Counted from the stretch's first letter, positions 1 through 10,898 are shown. The stretch: DNA of 64,000 nucleotides from Symbiodinium natans (GCA_905221605.1 CAJNDS010002646.1:597001-661000), one strand, 5' to 3'. Numbers and translations: made by a program. Notes: generated by a model not told the origin, from the sequence alone.

Positions 1-146
1 GATACACCTATGTTTTGGGACAAGTCAGGCAACACCAAAGGAAGACTTTTTTCTCGAAAAGGCTGCATTCACAGGGTCTAGAGGAGGTCTAGAGTGCTTA
101 ATAGGGTTTGATTAGACCCTGAACTCTACAACCTCAAAAGCATAAA

Positions 147-166
147 CCCCCCCCCCCCCCCCCCCC
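147..166. repeat. C homopolymer, 20 nt
   Basis: Uninterrupted run of 20 C. On the plus strand, long C runs are rarer than long G runs in this window. Confidence 0.9.
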
Positions 167-231
167 AAAGAACCCACGCGGGTCTAGGCCGTAGTGTTTA
201 CAGATTAGGGTTAGCAAGACGCTGCTGTCAG

Positions 232-259
232 GAACAACTGCGTGGGTGAGCGGAACCAG
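232..259 (+). CDS. Candidate exon, DHHC palmitoyltransferase-like NCVGERN motif
   Basis: After the acceptor-like GCTGCTGTCAG, the frame reads NNCVGERNQ. In the DHHC protein acyltransferase family the conserved segment DHHCPWxxNCVG(E/K/R)xN follows the catalytic Cys, so this fits its last part; the DHHC tetrad itself would lie upstream of the window. A consensus donor (GGTGAG) lies inside the motif, so the exon may end either near 246 or later. A second DHHC-like exon lies at 5.8 kb. The motif is short, so the family call is tentative. A 68-codon minus-strand ORF overlaps and looks like an antisense shadow. Confidence 0.35.
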
Positions 260-602
260 CCACTCCGGCCAAAAATGTTCAGCGTTGCGGTTTCGGGGTG
301 ATGGGGCTCATGCAGCCCTTTGTTCACCTTGGGCTCAAAAAGCATAGCTTTGCTCTTGGGGCCCCGAAAAAGCCAGCTGAACCTAAGCATAGTCCTTAAC
401 CCTAAGCCCTTGATCACCTAACCTCTCCAAAGTTATTGATTCCAAAAGAAGTGACTAAAAAAAAACTTACTCAAAACTTTGTGTAAAACCAGAATTCACA
501 TTTAGCGATGACTTTTACTGGGTGAGTCACAAGCTGTTTGGGTTCAGCGGGATCGCGGCCATCAGGTTTGACTAATATCACGGGCGCCCAGTAGGACTTG
601 AC

Positions 603-709
603 AGCCCAGTGGTACGGTACCCTTTACATTTTTTTGGGTTCTGGGTTCCCTTACAAAGTAAGCAGCCAGCAAAAGGTACCCTTGTGATGATATGGTTACA
701 GGGCTACTA
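603..709. mobile_element. Family D short inverted-repeat element (introner-like)
   Basis: Begins near CAGCCCAGTGGTACGG and ends near ACAGGGCTAC, with an internal TTCCCTTACAAAG then AAAAGGTACCC. The same layout recurs at 10.9, 37.7, 53.7, 55.6 and 57.3 kb. No coding capacity. Confidence 0.6.
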
Positions 710-1118
710 CGAGGAATCTCTGGAGTCTACTCACCCCTCCCCCCGGCGTGTATGCTTTTCGTCTGAGGCTTCGGACCCTCCCCCTAGGCCCTAGGGTTTA
801 GCCGGGCCTAGGGTATGGTTCTGAGGGTTTCCTAAACCGGGTCAGTTGTGGTCTGGGGAAGAGCACCTAACACGCAGCTCTCTGGGTTTATGGCTGCGCT
901 GCCTAGGTTTTGCAAGGGTTCTGGGCTTGTGGGTTCTGATGGTATTGAAAGCCTCGGCCCTAAAGCCAAGGCCTCCACGCCCGGAATCTAAGAAATATTA
1001 AACATACCACTTTGGCACACCCCTTATGAGAGTTTAACTTGAGGTTCCGGGGTATGGGTTTGGGGTATGTTGATGTTTTCTTAGAAGGAAGCCCTCAATC
1101 CTGAATCCTGAACCCTAA

Positions 1119-1203
1119 GCCCTGAAACCCTGAAACCCTGAAACCCTGAAACCCTGAAACCCTGAAACCCTGAAACCCTGAAACCCTGAAACCCTGAAAC
1201 CCT
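1119..1203. repeat. Homogeneous CCCTGAAA (8-mer) variant array
   Basis: About ten head-to-tail copies of an 8-base variant of the telomere unit, running into two CCCTAAA copies. All copies share the same variant, pointing to local amplification of one changed unit. Confidence 0.9.
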
Positions 1204-1259
1204 AAACCCTAAACCCAAGGAAGCACTTCATCCTTTTCCTCCTCTACACGGCTCTGCAG

Positions 1260-1334
1260 TGCGTTCTAGCAGCGATCAGCCTTGGGGGGCATTTCGCCCG
1301 GGCGCCGAGAGGGTTCACAGTTCTCAGTCTGGGG
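1260..1334 (+). CDS. Candidate 25-codon exon, unknown protein
   Basis: A long pyrimidine tract (CTTCATCCTTTTCCTCCTC) ends in CTCTGCAG just before 1260, and a GT donor follows at 1335. The phase-0 frame reads CVLAAISLGGHFARAP and stays open. The left flank is CCCTAAA-type and the right flank is a TTTATAGGG array. The splice signals are the best part of the evidence; a second frame is also open. Confidence 0.45.
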
Positions 1335-1345
1335 GTGGGTTTAGG

Positions 1346-1548
1346 GTTTATAGGGTTTATAGGGTTTACAGGGTTTATAGGGTTTATAGGGTTTATAGGG
1401 TTTATAGGGTTTATAGGGTTTGTAGGGTTTATAGGGTTTATAGGGTTTATAGGGGTTATAGGGTTTATAGGGTTTATAGGGTTTATAGGGTTTATAGGGT
1501 TTATAGGGTTTATAGGGTTTATAGGGTTTATAGGGTTTATAGGGTTTA
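1346..1548. repeat. Homogeneous TTTATAGGG (9-mer) array
   Basis: About 22 copies of a 9-base unit derived from TTTAGGG by a TA insertion, with a few single-base variants. Being a multiple of three, it gives long YRVYRV and FIGFIG ORFs that should not be called as genes. Confidence 0.95.
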
Positions 1549-1983
1549 GGGGTAGGGTTTAGAAGGGTTTAATCGGGTTTAGGGTTTGGGTTAAGGGTTT
1601 AGGGTTCAGGGTTTCTCAGTTTGGTACAGCCGTACAACCCCTAACGAAACCCTGAACCCCAAGCCCTTAAGGGTCCAAGGTGCAACCCTGCTCTGGGTCC
1701 TTGCAGCCCTATGATGTCAAACCGTACAACGCCTAGAGCACTAATCACAATCGGCTTGAGAGTTTCCAACTTGCCCTCCACCCTAAACGCTGAATCCTAA
1801 ACCCGTTTCAACCCTAAACCCTAAATCCTAAACCCTCAACCCTAAACCCTACATTCTAAACCCTAAACCCACTTGACCTGAGGTCAATTCCGCCGGATCC
1901 CTGCCACGGAGGACGCGTCTGTGCGGGGTTCAGGGCTGTTTGGCGAGTTTAGGGTTCCAGGGTTTTAGGTTTCAGGGTTTAGG

Positions 1984-2070
1984 GCTACTTGAACGTTCTT
2001 GGGCAGTCATACAGTAGGGTATAGCTCCCCTAAGTAAGGTTCGAACCAGTTACAAGTGTACCTTCAAGTA
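1984..2070. mobile_element. Family B short inverted-repeat element
   Basis: Starts GCTACTTGAACGTTC and ends ACCTTCAAGTA, the terminal arms of a family with more than 15 full or half copies here. In better copies the ends read CTACTTGGAGGTTCATGGG and CCCATGAACCTCCAAGTAG. Confidence 0.6.
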
Positions 2071-2366
2071 TGTATGCCTTCAAGGATGGTTTGTTCGGGG
2101 TTTAGGCTGGAGGGAATTGGAAACTCTAGATATCATCCCTTAATCCAAAAGCCCTGAACCCTGTAAGCTGAAAGCCCTAAACAAGCAAAGCTCCAAGAAC
2201 CGAAACAACCTTCCTAAACCCTAAACCCTGAACCCTAACCCTAAACCCTATAAACCCTGAACCTTAAACCCTAAACCTGAACTTCACGCGGAGGCCTAAG
2301 AGACCGAAAGCCTTCCTTGGCAAGGAGGCTGCTCTGATGGAGTTGGAGCTTACGGCTTTGTTTTAC

Positions 2367-2458
2367 CCTAAACCCTAAAACCTAAACCCTAAACCCTAAA
2401 CCCTAAACCCTAAACCCTAAACCCTAAACCCTAAACCCTAAACCCTAAACCCTAAACC
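2367..2458. repeat. CCCTAAA array, about 13 copies
   Basis: Near-perfect head-to-tail telomeric heptamers. Confidence 0.97.
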
Positions 2459-2522
2459 CCACACCTCCCCAAACAAACTTAAGTCATAGTCGCTGTCCTC
2501 CAAAACCCTTGAGCCCTGAACC

Positions 2523-2696
2523 TTGGGATGCTCCCCCCTACACTAACAGTCCTTCGTAGGGTTTAGGGTTTAGGGTTTAGGGTTTAGGGTTTAGGGTTTA
2601 GGGTTTAGGGTAAGGATTAAAATAGGGGGTAGGGAGGAGAATAGGGGCTACTGGAATCGCTATTAAGGAAGGTTAGTCTAAGAAGGAGCATCCCAA
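2523..2696. mobile_element. Family A element interrupted by telomeric repeats
   Basis: The ends TTGGGATGCTCC and GGAGCATCCCAA are inverted copies of each other and match complete family A elements at 27.6 and 31.4 kb. Between them, at about 2558-2611, lies a perfect TTTAGGG array that those copies lack. This looks like a short element into which telomeric repeats were inserted. Confidence 0.7.
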
Positions 2697-3144
2697 CCTC
2701 GACCCTAAACCCAAAACCCTAAACCCTAAACCCTAAACCCTAAACCCTAAACCGCACTCTGGGGGTTTGCTGACGGGGTTTGGGGTGCCTCATCAACGGT
2801 TTAGCTCAGGGGGTTTCGGGCTTGGGGTTGAGGGTTTCCGGTTTGAGGTTTAGGTTTTGGAATTTCATGAAGGCTTCATGGCAAATGTGTGCTCTTTGGT
2901 TCGATATTGATGAATGTTGTGGGGTCGTGGCTTTAGATCTAAACCTTAAAGCCCAAACTCTAAACCCTAAACCAGGCATCTTCCGGTAGAGGCTCGAATG
3001 GTCGTGCGTAGTTCTATCCTTCGGGACGGTGGGGCGGGGGAGCCCCTCTAATTCTAGGCTGTGGGGCGGAGGATGTGCACGGTGCCAGCACCACCCATGT
3101 GTTTTGGGCAAAATTCAATGCGGAGTGGTGTTGAGCTCCGTCAG

Positions 3145-3336
3145 CCCGTGGGAGCTCGTGGAGAAAAGCCCACGGACAAACCAACGCTGGATATGCTTGC
3201 AAGTACTGCAAGGGCTTGTGGAGAGCTGGCAGAGGTGGCTCGCGCTTCGTTCAGATCGTGGGCACCCACAAAGGGTTGGCCGCCCGACTTCAGCTTGTCC
3301 TGGACGAGCCTATCACGGTGCTCATGAACTCGCATG
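3145..3336 (+). CDS. Candidate exon (64 codons), unknown protein
   Basis: Acceptor-like CTCCGTCAG precedes 3145 and a GT follows 3336. One frame reads AGYACKYCKGLWRAGRGG and then VGTHKGLAARLQLVLDEP, with a CxxC pair. Two other plus frames and one minus frame are also open across this 200-base island, so the frame choice rests on composition only. A family C element follows directly. Confidence 0.35.
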
Positions 3337-3370
3337 GTTTCTAAGGCTAGTGATATGGGCCCCTTAGTAT

Positions 3371-3496
3371 GGTCCACCCTCTAAAGGGTTCTGATGTATG
3401 GGCCCTTGATTTGTATAAGGGTACACAAGGGCTATACAAGGGGTACACTGTTAGGAGCACACAACACATACTACGCGACCATGCAACTACCCTTAG
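3371..3496 (+). mobile_element. Family C short element
   Basis: Starts GGTCCACCCTCTAAAGGG, contains ATGTATGGGCCCTTG, and ends GACCATGCAACTACCCTTAG. Other copies at 9.3, 28.3 (inverted), 37.8 and 49.9 kb share both ends. The left end supplies GT and the right end supplies AG, as an intron would. Confidence 0.6.
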
Positions 3497-4038
3497 ATGG
3501 TTTGGGGTTTAGGGTTTACGCCCATGAGGGTTTTGAAATTTCAGGGCGAAGGCTCTAGGGTTGAATGGAGAGCTAGTTTTGAGCTTTTAACCCTTAAGGC
3601 TGAACCCTCGAACCCGCAAACCCGAAAACCTTAAACACCCACTTGAACCCCCAAAAGCCTAAAATCCTCAAACACCAAGACCCCTAAACCCTAAACCCGT
3701 AAACTCTAAAACTCTTAACCCCCCAAACCCAAAAACCTAAACCCCTAAACTCCAAAAAATCCACAAGTCCCTTGCACTCCTATGCCCCTTAACCTCTAAG
3801 ACCCTTAAACCCTAAGCCCTTAAACTTAAACCCTTCTACCCTGAAACCCTGAACCCCTCAAGCCCCTAAACCCTGAACCCTAAGCCCTAAACCCTGAACC
3901 CCAAGCCCTAAACCCTAGCCCTGAACCCTAAACCCTAAACCCGAAACCCTAAACCCTAAACCCTAAACCCTACACCCTAAACCCTGAACCCCAAGCCCTA
4001 AGCCCGAAACCCTAAACCCCAAGCCCTAGAACCCTAAG

Positions 4039-4139
4039 CCTGCGGAGGAGCCCGAAGCCCTTGCAGCCTGGCGCGAGGAACTCAAGAAACACGCGGATAC
4101 GCAGGCTTTGAGGGCTAGGGTCTATAGGACTTTAGATGG
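4039..4139 (+). CDS. Candidate exon, helical charged segment
   Basis: Follows ...CCCTAAG with AG at 4037-4038 and runs to a GT at 4140. The frame reads AEEPEALAAWREELKKHADT, a composition typical of an amphipathic helix. Flanks are CCCTAAA on the left and TTTAGGG on the right. Confidence 0.4.
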
Positions 4140-4712
4140 GTAGGGTTTAGGGCTTAGGTCTTAGGGTTTAGGGTTCAGGGTGTAGGGTTTAAAGGGCTAG
4201 GGTTTGGGACTTAGGGCTTCAAGATTTGGGGTTTCGCCCTAGGTTTTTATAAGGTTTACCTAGAGTAGCCTATAGTATTTTCCCTTAAACACGGGCAAGG
4301 AGCTGGTGTATCCCCGTTTATAGGGCATAGGTTACTCCATGGACGGGCCAGAGGCTTGGGGTTTTGGGTTTGAACTTCAAACCCTGAATCCGTTGTTGGG
4401 GGTCTAGTAGCTGAGTGAGAGGGATACTATAGTCCCCTATAGAACTGAAAGTGTACACTTTTGGGCGGGGGGGGCTTAGGAACTCAGCAACTAAGGGGTT
4501 TTGTGGCTTAGGGTCTGTAGGCTTTGACCCCAGCCCCCGAACCCAAAATCCGAAACTCTATACTCCTAATGTCGTTCCTCCAAACAAAATGTAAGGGCTA
4601 AATTTATCTAACATTTATTTGGGTGATAAAAACTCTTGTATAGAAGCTTTATGGGCCCAAGCTGTTATGCCATACATGCACATGGACTTTTGGGGATCTT
4701 AAGCCCTAAGCC

Positions 4713-4784
4713 CTAAACCCTAAACCCTGAACCCTAAACCCTAAACCCTAAACCCTAAACCCTAAACCCTAAACCCTAAACCCT
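4713..4784. repeat. CCCTAAA array, about 10 copies
   Basis: Near-perfect telomeric heptamers. Confidence 0.96.
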
Positions 4785-4822
4785 ACTTAAGTCTAGCACT
4801 TCAAGTTGCTGACCTGTTTCAG

Positions 4823-4916
4823 GTGGGCTAGAATTGTCAGGCGCGCCCCAGCCTTCGCAACTGGGCCCTCGTAGTTTTACTAGGGTACACGGTTCAGGCT
4901 TTGGACCCGAGTTCAG
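4823..4916 (+). CDS. Candidate exon with strong splice signals
   Basis: The acceptor reads GCTGACCTGTTTCAG, which includes a branch-like CTGAC, and the donor is CAG/GTTAAG. One frame is open throughout (GLELSGAPQPSQLGPRSF). The protein is not recognised. Confidence 0.45.
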
Positions 4917-5820
4917 GTTAAGGGTTTAGGGTTTAGGGTTTAGGATTTAGGGTTTAATTAGGGTTTAGGGTTTAGGGTTAGGGCCCATTCGATTTTCATT
5001 ACCGTTCCGAAACCCTAAACCCAAATCCCTCCTAAACCCCATTCTTCGAAGATCGTCTCCGGGAGGCACAGAGTGAAGGCGCGCTGTTGTGCTGCGCCGC
5101 TGCCTGAGCTGTTTAGGGTTTCGAGGGTTTGCAGGGTTTCGGGGTTGAAGGGTTTGGGGGGTTAAGGGTTAGGGTTTAGGGTTTAGGGTCTGGGGCTTCG
5201 TGCTTAGGAGTTCAGATATCTCAGGATTAAGGGCTTAGGGAATTAGGCTTGTGCTGAGAGATTGTGGTGTAGTTGTGACGGTTGGGGGGGTTCAGGGGTT
5301 TAAGGGTTTTGGGGTTTCAGGGTTTAAGGGTTTAAGGTTGCAAGGGTTTAAGGGTTTCAGGGTTTAAGTGTTTAAGGGTTTAAGGGTGTCAGGTTTTCGG
5401 GGTTGGTTTAGGGGCTTAGGGGGAAATCCTCGAGTCTTGCACTTAGAGGTTTTGGGTAGTTCCACCCGGATTTAAACCCTAAACCCTAAAACCTAAACCC
5501 TAAACCCACTCAAGCTGGTCTAGCTGTGGTCAGTACAATCTGATTTAAGGTTTAGGGTTTTGGGCTTTCTATGCCTCCACTTTCGCTACTGGCGAATCGC
5601 CCAGCAGAGTTTGGGTCTAGGAAAGTTGGCTCTCGGCTCATCCACTAACTCAGTAGCTGAATGAGTACACTTTACGCATTTTGGGATACGATCATCCCCC
5701 CTAGAACTGAAAGTGTAGACTTTTTGGGGGGCTTATGAAACTAAGCTTAAGGGTCCTAAACCCCAAATTAACCCTCAACCCTAAACCCTAAACCCTAAAC
5801 CCCAAAGGTACTAACGAGTT

Positions 5821-5903
5821 TTCTGTGAGGTGCTCATCTTCTTCGTCGCGATCATCTTCGGGATGTTTACGAGCATCATGTTCTGTGACCAGGCACTTCG
5901 CAA
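5821..5903 (+). CDS. Candidate exon, transmembrane helix like DHHC TM4
   Basis: The frame reads FCEVLIFFVAIIFGM and then FTSIMFCDQ. Mammalian DHHC palmitoyltransferases carry a similar fourth membrane helix with an FTSVMF-like end. The donor is CGCAA/GTGAG at 5904, and a TACTAAC box and TTTTCTGTGAG precede it. The NCVGERN exon at 232 would belong to the same protein. The family call rests on two short segments. Unspliced, the frame ends at a TGA at 5905-5907 shifted into frame as AAG TGA. Confidence 0.4.
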
Positions 5904-6359
5904 GTGAGAGGGTACCCCAGAAGTACCCACCCCCGAGAGTTTCAGACCCTAAGCCCTAAACCGAACTCTAAACCCTAGCCCTAAACTCTAAACCCTAAAC
6001 CGGCTTGCAGGGCTTGTAGCTCTCTTGGGGACTGCAGGGGTCTGTTGGAAGGGAGGCTCGGAACGCTTGGTGTCTCAGGAAGTGGGTCTAGGGTTTATAG
6101 GTTTTAGGGTTTAGGGTTTGGGGTTTAGGGTTTATTGTTTAATAGGGCCTAGAGTTAAGGTTTGAGGTTCTGGGTTTGGGGTTTTTCGGGGTTGAGGGTT
6201 TGCGGTTTCGTGCTTAGGGAGAGCACGGACAGGTGGCATGAGGGCTTCTGGGTCTGGCCTTTGATTTGAGACTGGTCTTGGTCGGAGTTCGCAGCTCAAA
6301 TACCGTACTTGTAAGTGGGTTTAGGGTTTAGGGTTTTGGGTTTAGGGCTACTTGGAGGT

Positions 6360-6810
6360 TCATGGGTAGGTATAAGTGGGGATAGAAGTAGGGTAGCTAC
6401 AGTTAGAGTTGGTTATACCTTCTGGCGGGATGTTCACACGCAGCTTTAGGCATGCTACAGGGTTTTTCGGCTTCGGCAGGCGCGATGTTTTCAGGATTTG
6501 GCTGCCGACATCTCGGCCCCTGCAGTGCTTCCTTGGGGTGAAGGGGGAGGAGGGGGGGAGGGGGGGGGGGAGTCTACACTTTGAGCCCGAAGAGAAACAA
6601 GCTGGTCTTTGCTGTGCAACAAATTCCAGAAAAAGAGCCAGCACTGGCCAGCATCTCTGTTTCACAGACAAGCCGTTTCCCTGGAGCCGGATCGCAGAAG
6701 CACCACGCTAGGTTCAAGACCAGTTCGGTGGTGTCTATGCTGCGCTCCCGCAGAATGCAGCCCCACAGAGCCCTCGTGTGCAAATGCACGACTTCGGTGA
6801 GACTGTTTAG
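6360..6810 (+). CDS. Unique island with candidate exon (about 6590-6800)
   Basis: A 250-base repeat-free stretch ending at ACTTCG/GTGAG. One plus frame reads NKLVFAVQQIPEKEPALAS and continues for about 70 codons; two further plus frames and a minus frame are also open. A G-rich run with 13 consecutive G lies just upstream (about 6541-6571). Confidence 0.35.
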
Positions 6811-6892
6811 GGTTTAGGGTTTAGGGTTTAAGGGGATAATGAGAGTTCAGGGTTCTGCACTGATGGGGTTAGCCTTGAAGGCTCACATCTTC

Positions 6893-7058
6893 GAAGTTTG
6901 AATGTTTTACGTGTTGCGTTGAGTCTTGAGGGTGTAGGGTTGAGGGTTTGGAGTGTAGGTTTCAGCTTTGCAGCACTTCACAGCTTCCTAGTTTGAGTGT
7001 TTTAGGTTTTGCGTTGAGTCTTAAGGGCTTAGGATTGAGGGTTTGGAGTGTAGGTTTA
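6893..7058. repeat. Tandem duplication of a ~65-bp block
   Basis: A block starting AGTTTGAATGTTTTACG and ending GGTTTGGAGTGTAGGTTT is followed about 95 bases later by a close second copy. Confidence 0.8.
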
Positions 7059-7070
7059 CACGCATGACAA

Positions 7071-7400
7071 CAGAAAGTCCACGTACTCATGCGCCTGTTT
7101 GTCTTGTGAAACTTCACAATACGAAATAGTCGTGTCATTCTTCGCGCGCCTGTATTGATCATGAGAAGCTTCTCGCGCATGCAAGCAATCGAAAAAACAT
7201 CATTTTATTTTTCAGTTTGTGAAGGTTCCTGTCAAGACCCTAGCAAGTCCACGTACTCATGCGCCTGTTTGTTGTTCTTTACAATACTGTACGAAATGGT
7301 CCTGTCATTTTTGCGTGCGCCTGTGTTGCGATGAGCTTTTCGCACATGAAGCAATCGAAAAACAGCAAAATCTTCGAGTTTTCGAGGGTTGCCGAGTGTG
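7071..7400. repeat. Imperfect direct repeat, ~130 bp x 2
   Basis: Both copies contain AAGTCCACGTACTCATGCGC followed by CTGTTTGT, then an ACAATAC...ACGAAAT stretch, and later AAGCAATCGAAAAA. The copies start near 7075 and 7246. Several short ORFs here on both strands come from the duplicated block and show no recognisable protein. Confidence 0.8.
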
Positions 7401-8011
7401 GACGACAACGGACATGTAAAGCAAAGACAACGGACGCTCGCGTGTACCAGCTTTAGCTTTGGAAAGCGCGTGTGTGCGAAACTGTGTTCCGAGGACTCCT
7501 CGAGCCAAAATGCAATTTTGACAGAAAACAAGTTGTTGTTACATACAAAACGCGTTTGTCAACTTTCGTGCGCGTGAACAACCCGTCGGAGCGTGGTGAT
7601 AGCCATATTTAGGGTACCTGTAACCTCACTTATAGCTATCCATGAACCTCCAAGTAGACCTTGAGCCCTCCATCCTTTCTCTCTCACTCGCTCTTAAGGG
7701 TACAGGGCTTCAGGGTTTTCGGGCTCACAGTTGGTGGATGTAGATGGTAGGGCTTATGGCTAGGCTTTAGGGTTTAGGTGGAATTTCGAGTTTAGAGTGC
7801 ATGTCTAGGGTATGTAAGAGGGCAGTGTGAGCGAACGTAGGTTTTGGTCCTTTAGAAACACAGAGGCCGATTACAGCTTTTTGGATTGTGCTGGTTCTCC
7901 ACTCCTCCTTTTTCACCCTTGAGTTTCCAACCCTTTAGGGTTTAGGGTTTAGGGTTTAGGGTTTCCCTAAGCCGAGCCTTCTGATTCCCTGGAATTCTCC
8001 GAATGCGCCAG

Positions 8012-8062
8012 GCGTCCAACATAGCGAACAACACGACAGGCCTCGTCGGGAGAGCTTGGGCA
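8012..8062 (+). CDS. Candidate 17-codon exon
   Basis: Bounded by GAATGCGCCAG at the 5' side and a GT that opens a telomere-like run (GTTTGTAGGG) at the 3' side. The phase-0 frame reads ASNIANNTTGLVGRAWA. Confidence 0.4.
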
Positions 8063-8227
8063 GTTTGTAGGGTGTAGGGTTTTGGGTTTTGGGGTTTGGG
8101 GTTTGGGGGTAGAGTTTTGGGTTTTGGGGTTAGGGTTAAGGGTTTAGGGCTTAGGGTTTCTTGGGAGGCTTCGGCTTAAGTCCTAAAGTCCAAGCCCCAA
8201 ACCCTAAACCTCAAACCCCAAACCTAG

Positions 8228-8331
8228 CAACGATGTATGCCTGGAGGCATCGACATGCTCAAGGGCAAAGAGGCGCAACAACGGCCCTGGCGTGAATCCG
8301 TCCAGGCAGGTGCGGCTCAAGCCGGTCCAGG
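8228..8331 (+). CDS. Candidate exon, unknown protein
   Basis: Begins after CCTAG inside a CCCTAAA run and ends at GT of a TTTAGGG run. The frame reads MPGGIDMLKGKEAQQRPW and then RESVQAGAAQAG. It has good protein composition and no stop. Confidence 0.45.
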
Positions 8332-8728
8332 GTTTAGGGTTTAGGGTTCAGGGCCCCCGCAAATATCCCTACCTATATAGAAACCCTGGAACCCTACCAA
8401 CCCTGAACCCTTTCAACCCTGAACCCTTTCGTATCCCTAAACCCTTTGCCCTTATCCCGATCTCTAAGCCTGCACGCGAGTTCGGTTCAGGGCCCCCCAA
8501 GTCCTAAGCTAGGCTCCCACCCCACCATATGTAGCTACGCAGAAGCACGCTGCACCAGCCACAAGCACCCTAAATCCCCAAACCTTAAAACCCTACCTAC
8601 CCTAAACCCCTACACTCTTAACCCTTACCCCTTAACCCTCAACCCTTCACCCTTAAACCCTTTAACCCTAAACCCTAAACCCTACCAACCTCAACAGGAA
8701 ACCCCCGGAGCCCCAAGCACATACATTG

Positions 8729-8898
8729 GGTTTAGGGTTTAGGGTTTAGGGTTTAGGGTTTAGGGTTTAGGGCTTAGGGCTTAGGGTTTAGGGTTCAGGG
8801 TTTAGGGTTTAGGGTTTAGGATTTAGGGTTTCGGGTTTAGGGTTTAGGGTTTAGGGTAGGGTTTAGGGAGTTTAGGGTTTAGGGTTTAGGGTTTAGGA
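8729..8898. repeat. TTTAGGG array, about 24 copies with variants
   Basis: One of the longest telomeric stretches in the window; a few units carry GCTTAGG, TTCAGGG or TTCGGG changes. Confidence 0.95.
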
Positions 8899-9271
8899 CC
8901 TGGCGCGGCTCTCCTGAAGCCACCCGCAGTTCTGGGCACTGAAGGTCTGAGCCAGAAAAGCCGAACCCGGAACCACCTAAACCCCTTAGGGTCTAGGGTT
9001 TAGGGTTTCGGGTTTAGGGTTTAGGGGCCAAAACCCTAAACCTAAAAGCCTAAAACCAGAACCAACCTAAGTACTCTAAGCCCTGGAAAGGAAGTCATGG
9101 GCAGGGGCCCCCTCTGGCGATGGCTGCTCCCCACGCCGATCCGGCAGACGAACCTCGACTTTGCACGCCGGGTTCAGGGTTTGGGGTTTAGGGGCTAGGG
9201 TTTAGGTTTTAGGAGTTTCAGGGTTTAAGGCTTTGAGGTTCAAGGCTTCGCTGACGGGCTTCAGTTTTCAG

Positions 9272-9330
9272 AAAGCAAGGCTTTTGGCATAGTAGACCGG
9301 GAGAGGCAAGTTGCATGGCGCCTGAAGCTG
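9272..9330 (+). CDS. Candidate exon, first of a phase-matched pair
   Basis: The acceptor is GGGCTTCAGTTTTCAG. The frame reads SKAFGIVDRERQVAWRLKL and ends in phase 0 at CTG/GTCCCT, which is exactly the left end of a family C element. The next exon at 9552 starts in phase 0. Confidence 0.5.
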
Positions 9331-9502
9331 GTCCCTTTCCTCCCTTTTTAAGGGCTCCGAAGTATGGGCCCTTGGGCTTGATAGGGTATATAAGGGGTCT
9401 ATAAGTTTTATAAGGGAGAGAGAGGGAGAGAGAACCCTAAACCCTAAACCCTAAACCCTAAACCCTAAACCCTAAACCCTAAACCCTAAACCCTGAGAGA
9501 GA

Positions 9503-9537
<35 letters not shown>

Positions 9538-9551
9538 CGGGAGAGGTGCAG
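9331..9551 (+). mobile_element. Putative intron: family C element plus (GA)n plus CCCTAAA insert
   Basis: Starts GTCCCTTTCC and ends GAGAGGTGCAG. It contains the family C core (AAGTATGGGCCCTTG, then TATATAAGGGG) and a GA microsatellite split by nine CCCTAAA copies at about 9433-9494. GA repeats on both sides of the telomeric block show that the block was inserted into an older microsatellite. Confidence 0.6.
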
Positions 9552-9598
9552 TGCCCGGGTTTCGCATGCTACATGGGCTTCATGGACTTCGGATGTCG
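9552..9598 (+). CDS. Candidate exon, second of the pair
   Basis: Starts after GGTGCAG in the phase left by the exon at 9272-9330. The frame reads CPGFACYMGFMDFGC and ends at a GT donor. Unknown protein with several Cys. Confidence 0.45.
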
Positions 9599-10113
9599 GT
9601 GGGTGAAGGGTTTATAGCTGTTGTACCCTTAGGGTTCAGAATATGCCTACACAGGATTTTGGGTTTAGGGCTCCTTTGCAGTATCGTCGCTTCGGGGCCT
9701 CTTGTTCTTCGACTTTTCCAGGCAGGTGTATGGGTATCTAGAGCTGAGGGTAGAAGCAGAGTGCATCTCGAGAAGCCACTCTAACTTTAGGCAGGGCTGC
9801 CATAGTTATGAACCTTCGTGCTCGCCCCAACACCTGAAAACCTAAAAGCCCTAAATCGCCGAAGATCAAACGTGAAACCCAGAAGCCTTGAATCCTAAAC
9901 CCTGCCATAATTCTAACTGTTCATGAACATAGACGTTAGATGTTTTAAAGTAGGGTGACACGGATTGGGATGGGAATGTAACCCATGACCGTGCATTTCT
10001 ATCTCTCTCTCTCTCATCTGTATAACCCTAAACTCTAATCCTAACCCCAAAACCCATCCCAGAGTCCCTGTAGGACACCTTTGCCGTTGTGATAGAAACA
10101 TTCGCCCCGACAG

Positions 10114-10166
10114 AACCCATGGAGAGCCCGTGCAGCATGTTAACTGATACCTTCCGGCTCAAAGAG
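10114..10166 (+). CDS. Candidate exon
   Basis: The acceptor is ATTCGCCCCGACAG and the donor is GAG/GTACTT. The frame reads PMESPCSMLTDTFRLKE. Protein not recognised. Confidence 0.45.
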
Positions 10167-10338
10167 GTACTTAAACCCTAAACACTAAACAAGGACTTGT
10201 ATTCTGTAGCTGTTCACGAACTGGTTGGGGCTTGGGGACCCCTGACATTCTGGGTTTTTTGGGATTGCCGCGACCTTGTAGGAGGTTGTTGGGGCTTATG
10301 GTTTAGGGTCTCAGTCTCAGCGTTCCTGAGCCTCAGTC

Positions 10339-10478
10339 AAGGGATCAAGACTCGTACCCCTAAGGCCTAAGGTTGTACCCCTAAAGGTTCCCCTGCACAT
10401 ACTCCTAATATGACCCTATACTACCTTAAGGATCTGTCAGAAGGTTCCCCAAAACCCAAGAGAACAACCCCTAGACTC
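10339..10478. mobile_element. Family F short element
   Basis: Contains AAGACTCGTACCCCTA, TATACTACCTTAAGGAT and GGTTCCCCAAAACCCAA. Related copies lie near 30266-30400 and 41876-42016. Confidence 0.5.
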
Positions 10479-10577
10479 AGGCAGGAGGAGCGACGCGACC
10501 CTAAACCCTGAACCCTAAACCCCAAACCTTAAACCCTGAGACCTAAACCCCTGGACTCAGGCAGGAGGAGTGACGCG
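10466..10577. repeat. 33-bp direct repeat flanking a telomeric tract
   Basis: Two near-identical copies of a segment containing GACTCAGGCAGGAGGAG and then GACGCG lie on either side of degenerate CCCTAAA repeats. Confidence 0.75.
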
Positions 10578-10822
10578 CTCCGACCACTGGCCTGCCATTT
10601 TAGGACCCGGAGTAGGCCCATATTTCCTTTTTTTTCAGGGTCTAGGGCTTTAGGGTTTAGAGTTTAGGGTTTAGGGATTAGGGCTACTCCTCCAGGCTCC
10701 TCCGCCGAGGGGTCCTCGCACAGCTCAGCCAGAGTCAAAACTCCTTCTTCTACCCCAAACCCTAACCCTAAAGCCCTAAGAGTGTATATTTCGCAAGATG
10801 AAATTGGGGTGTATGGCTGGAG

Positions 10823-10898
10823 TATGGGCTCCGAAGTATTCTCAAGATGGTCCTGCAAGGAGGAGTTTTTAGTGTGGCTCTCATCTTGCCTTTGCTTG
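10823..10898 (+). CDS. Candidate exon, hydrophobic segment
   Basis: The frame reads EYGLRSILKMVLQGG (its first residues may lie upstream of the acceptor) and then VFSVALILPLL, possibly a membrane helix. It ends at CTTG/GTAGCCC, the left end of a family D element. Confidence 0.45.
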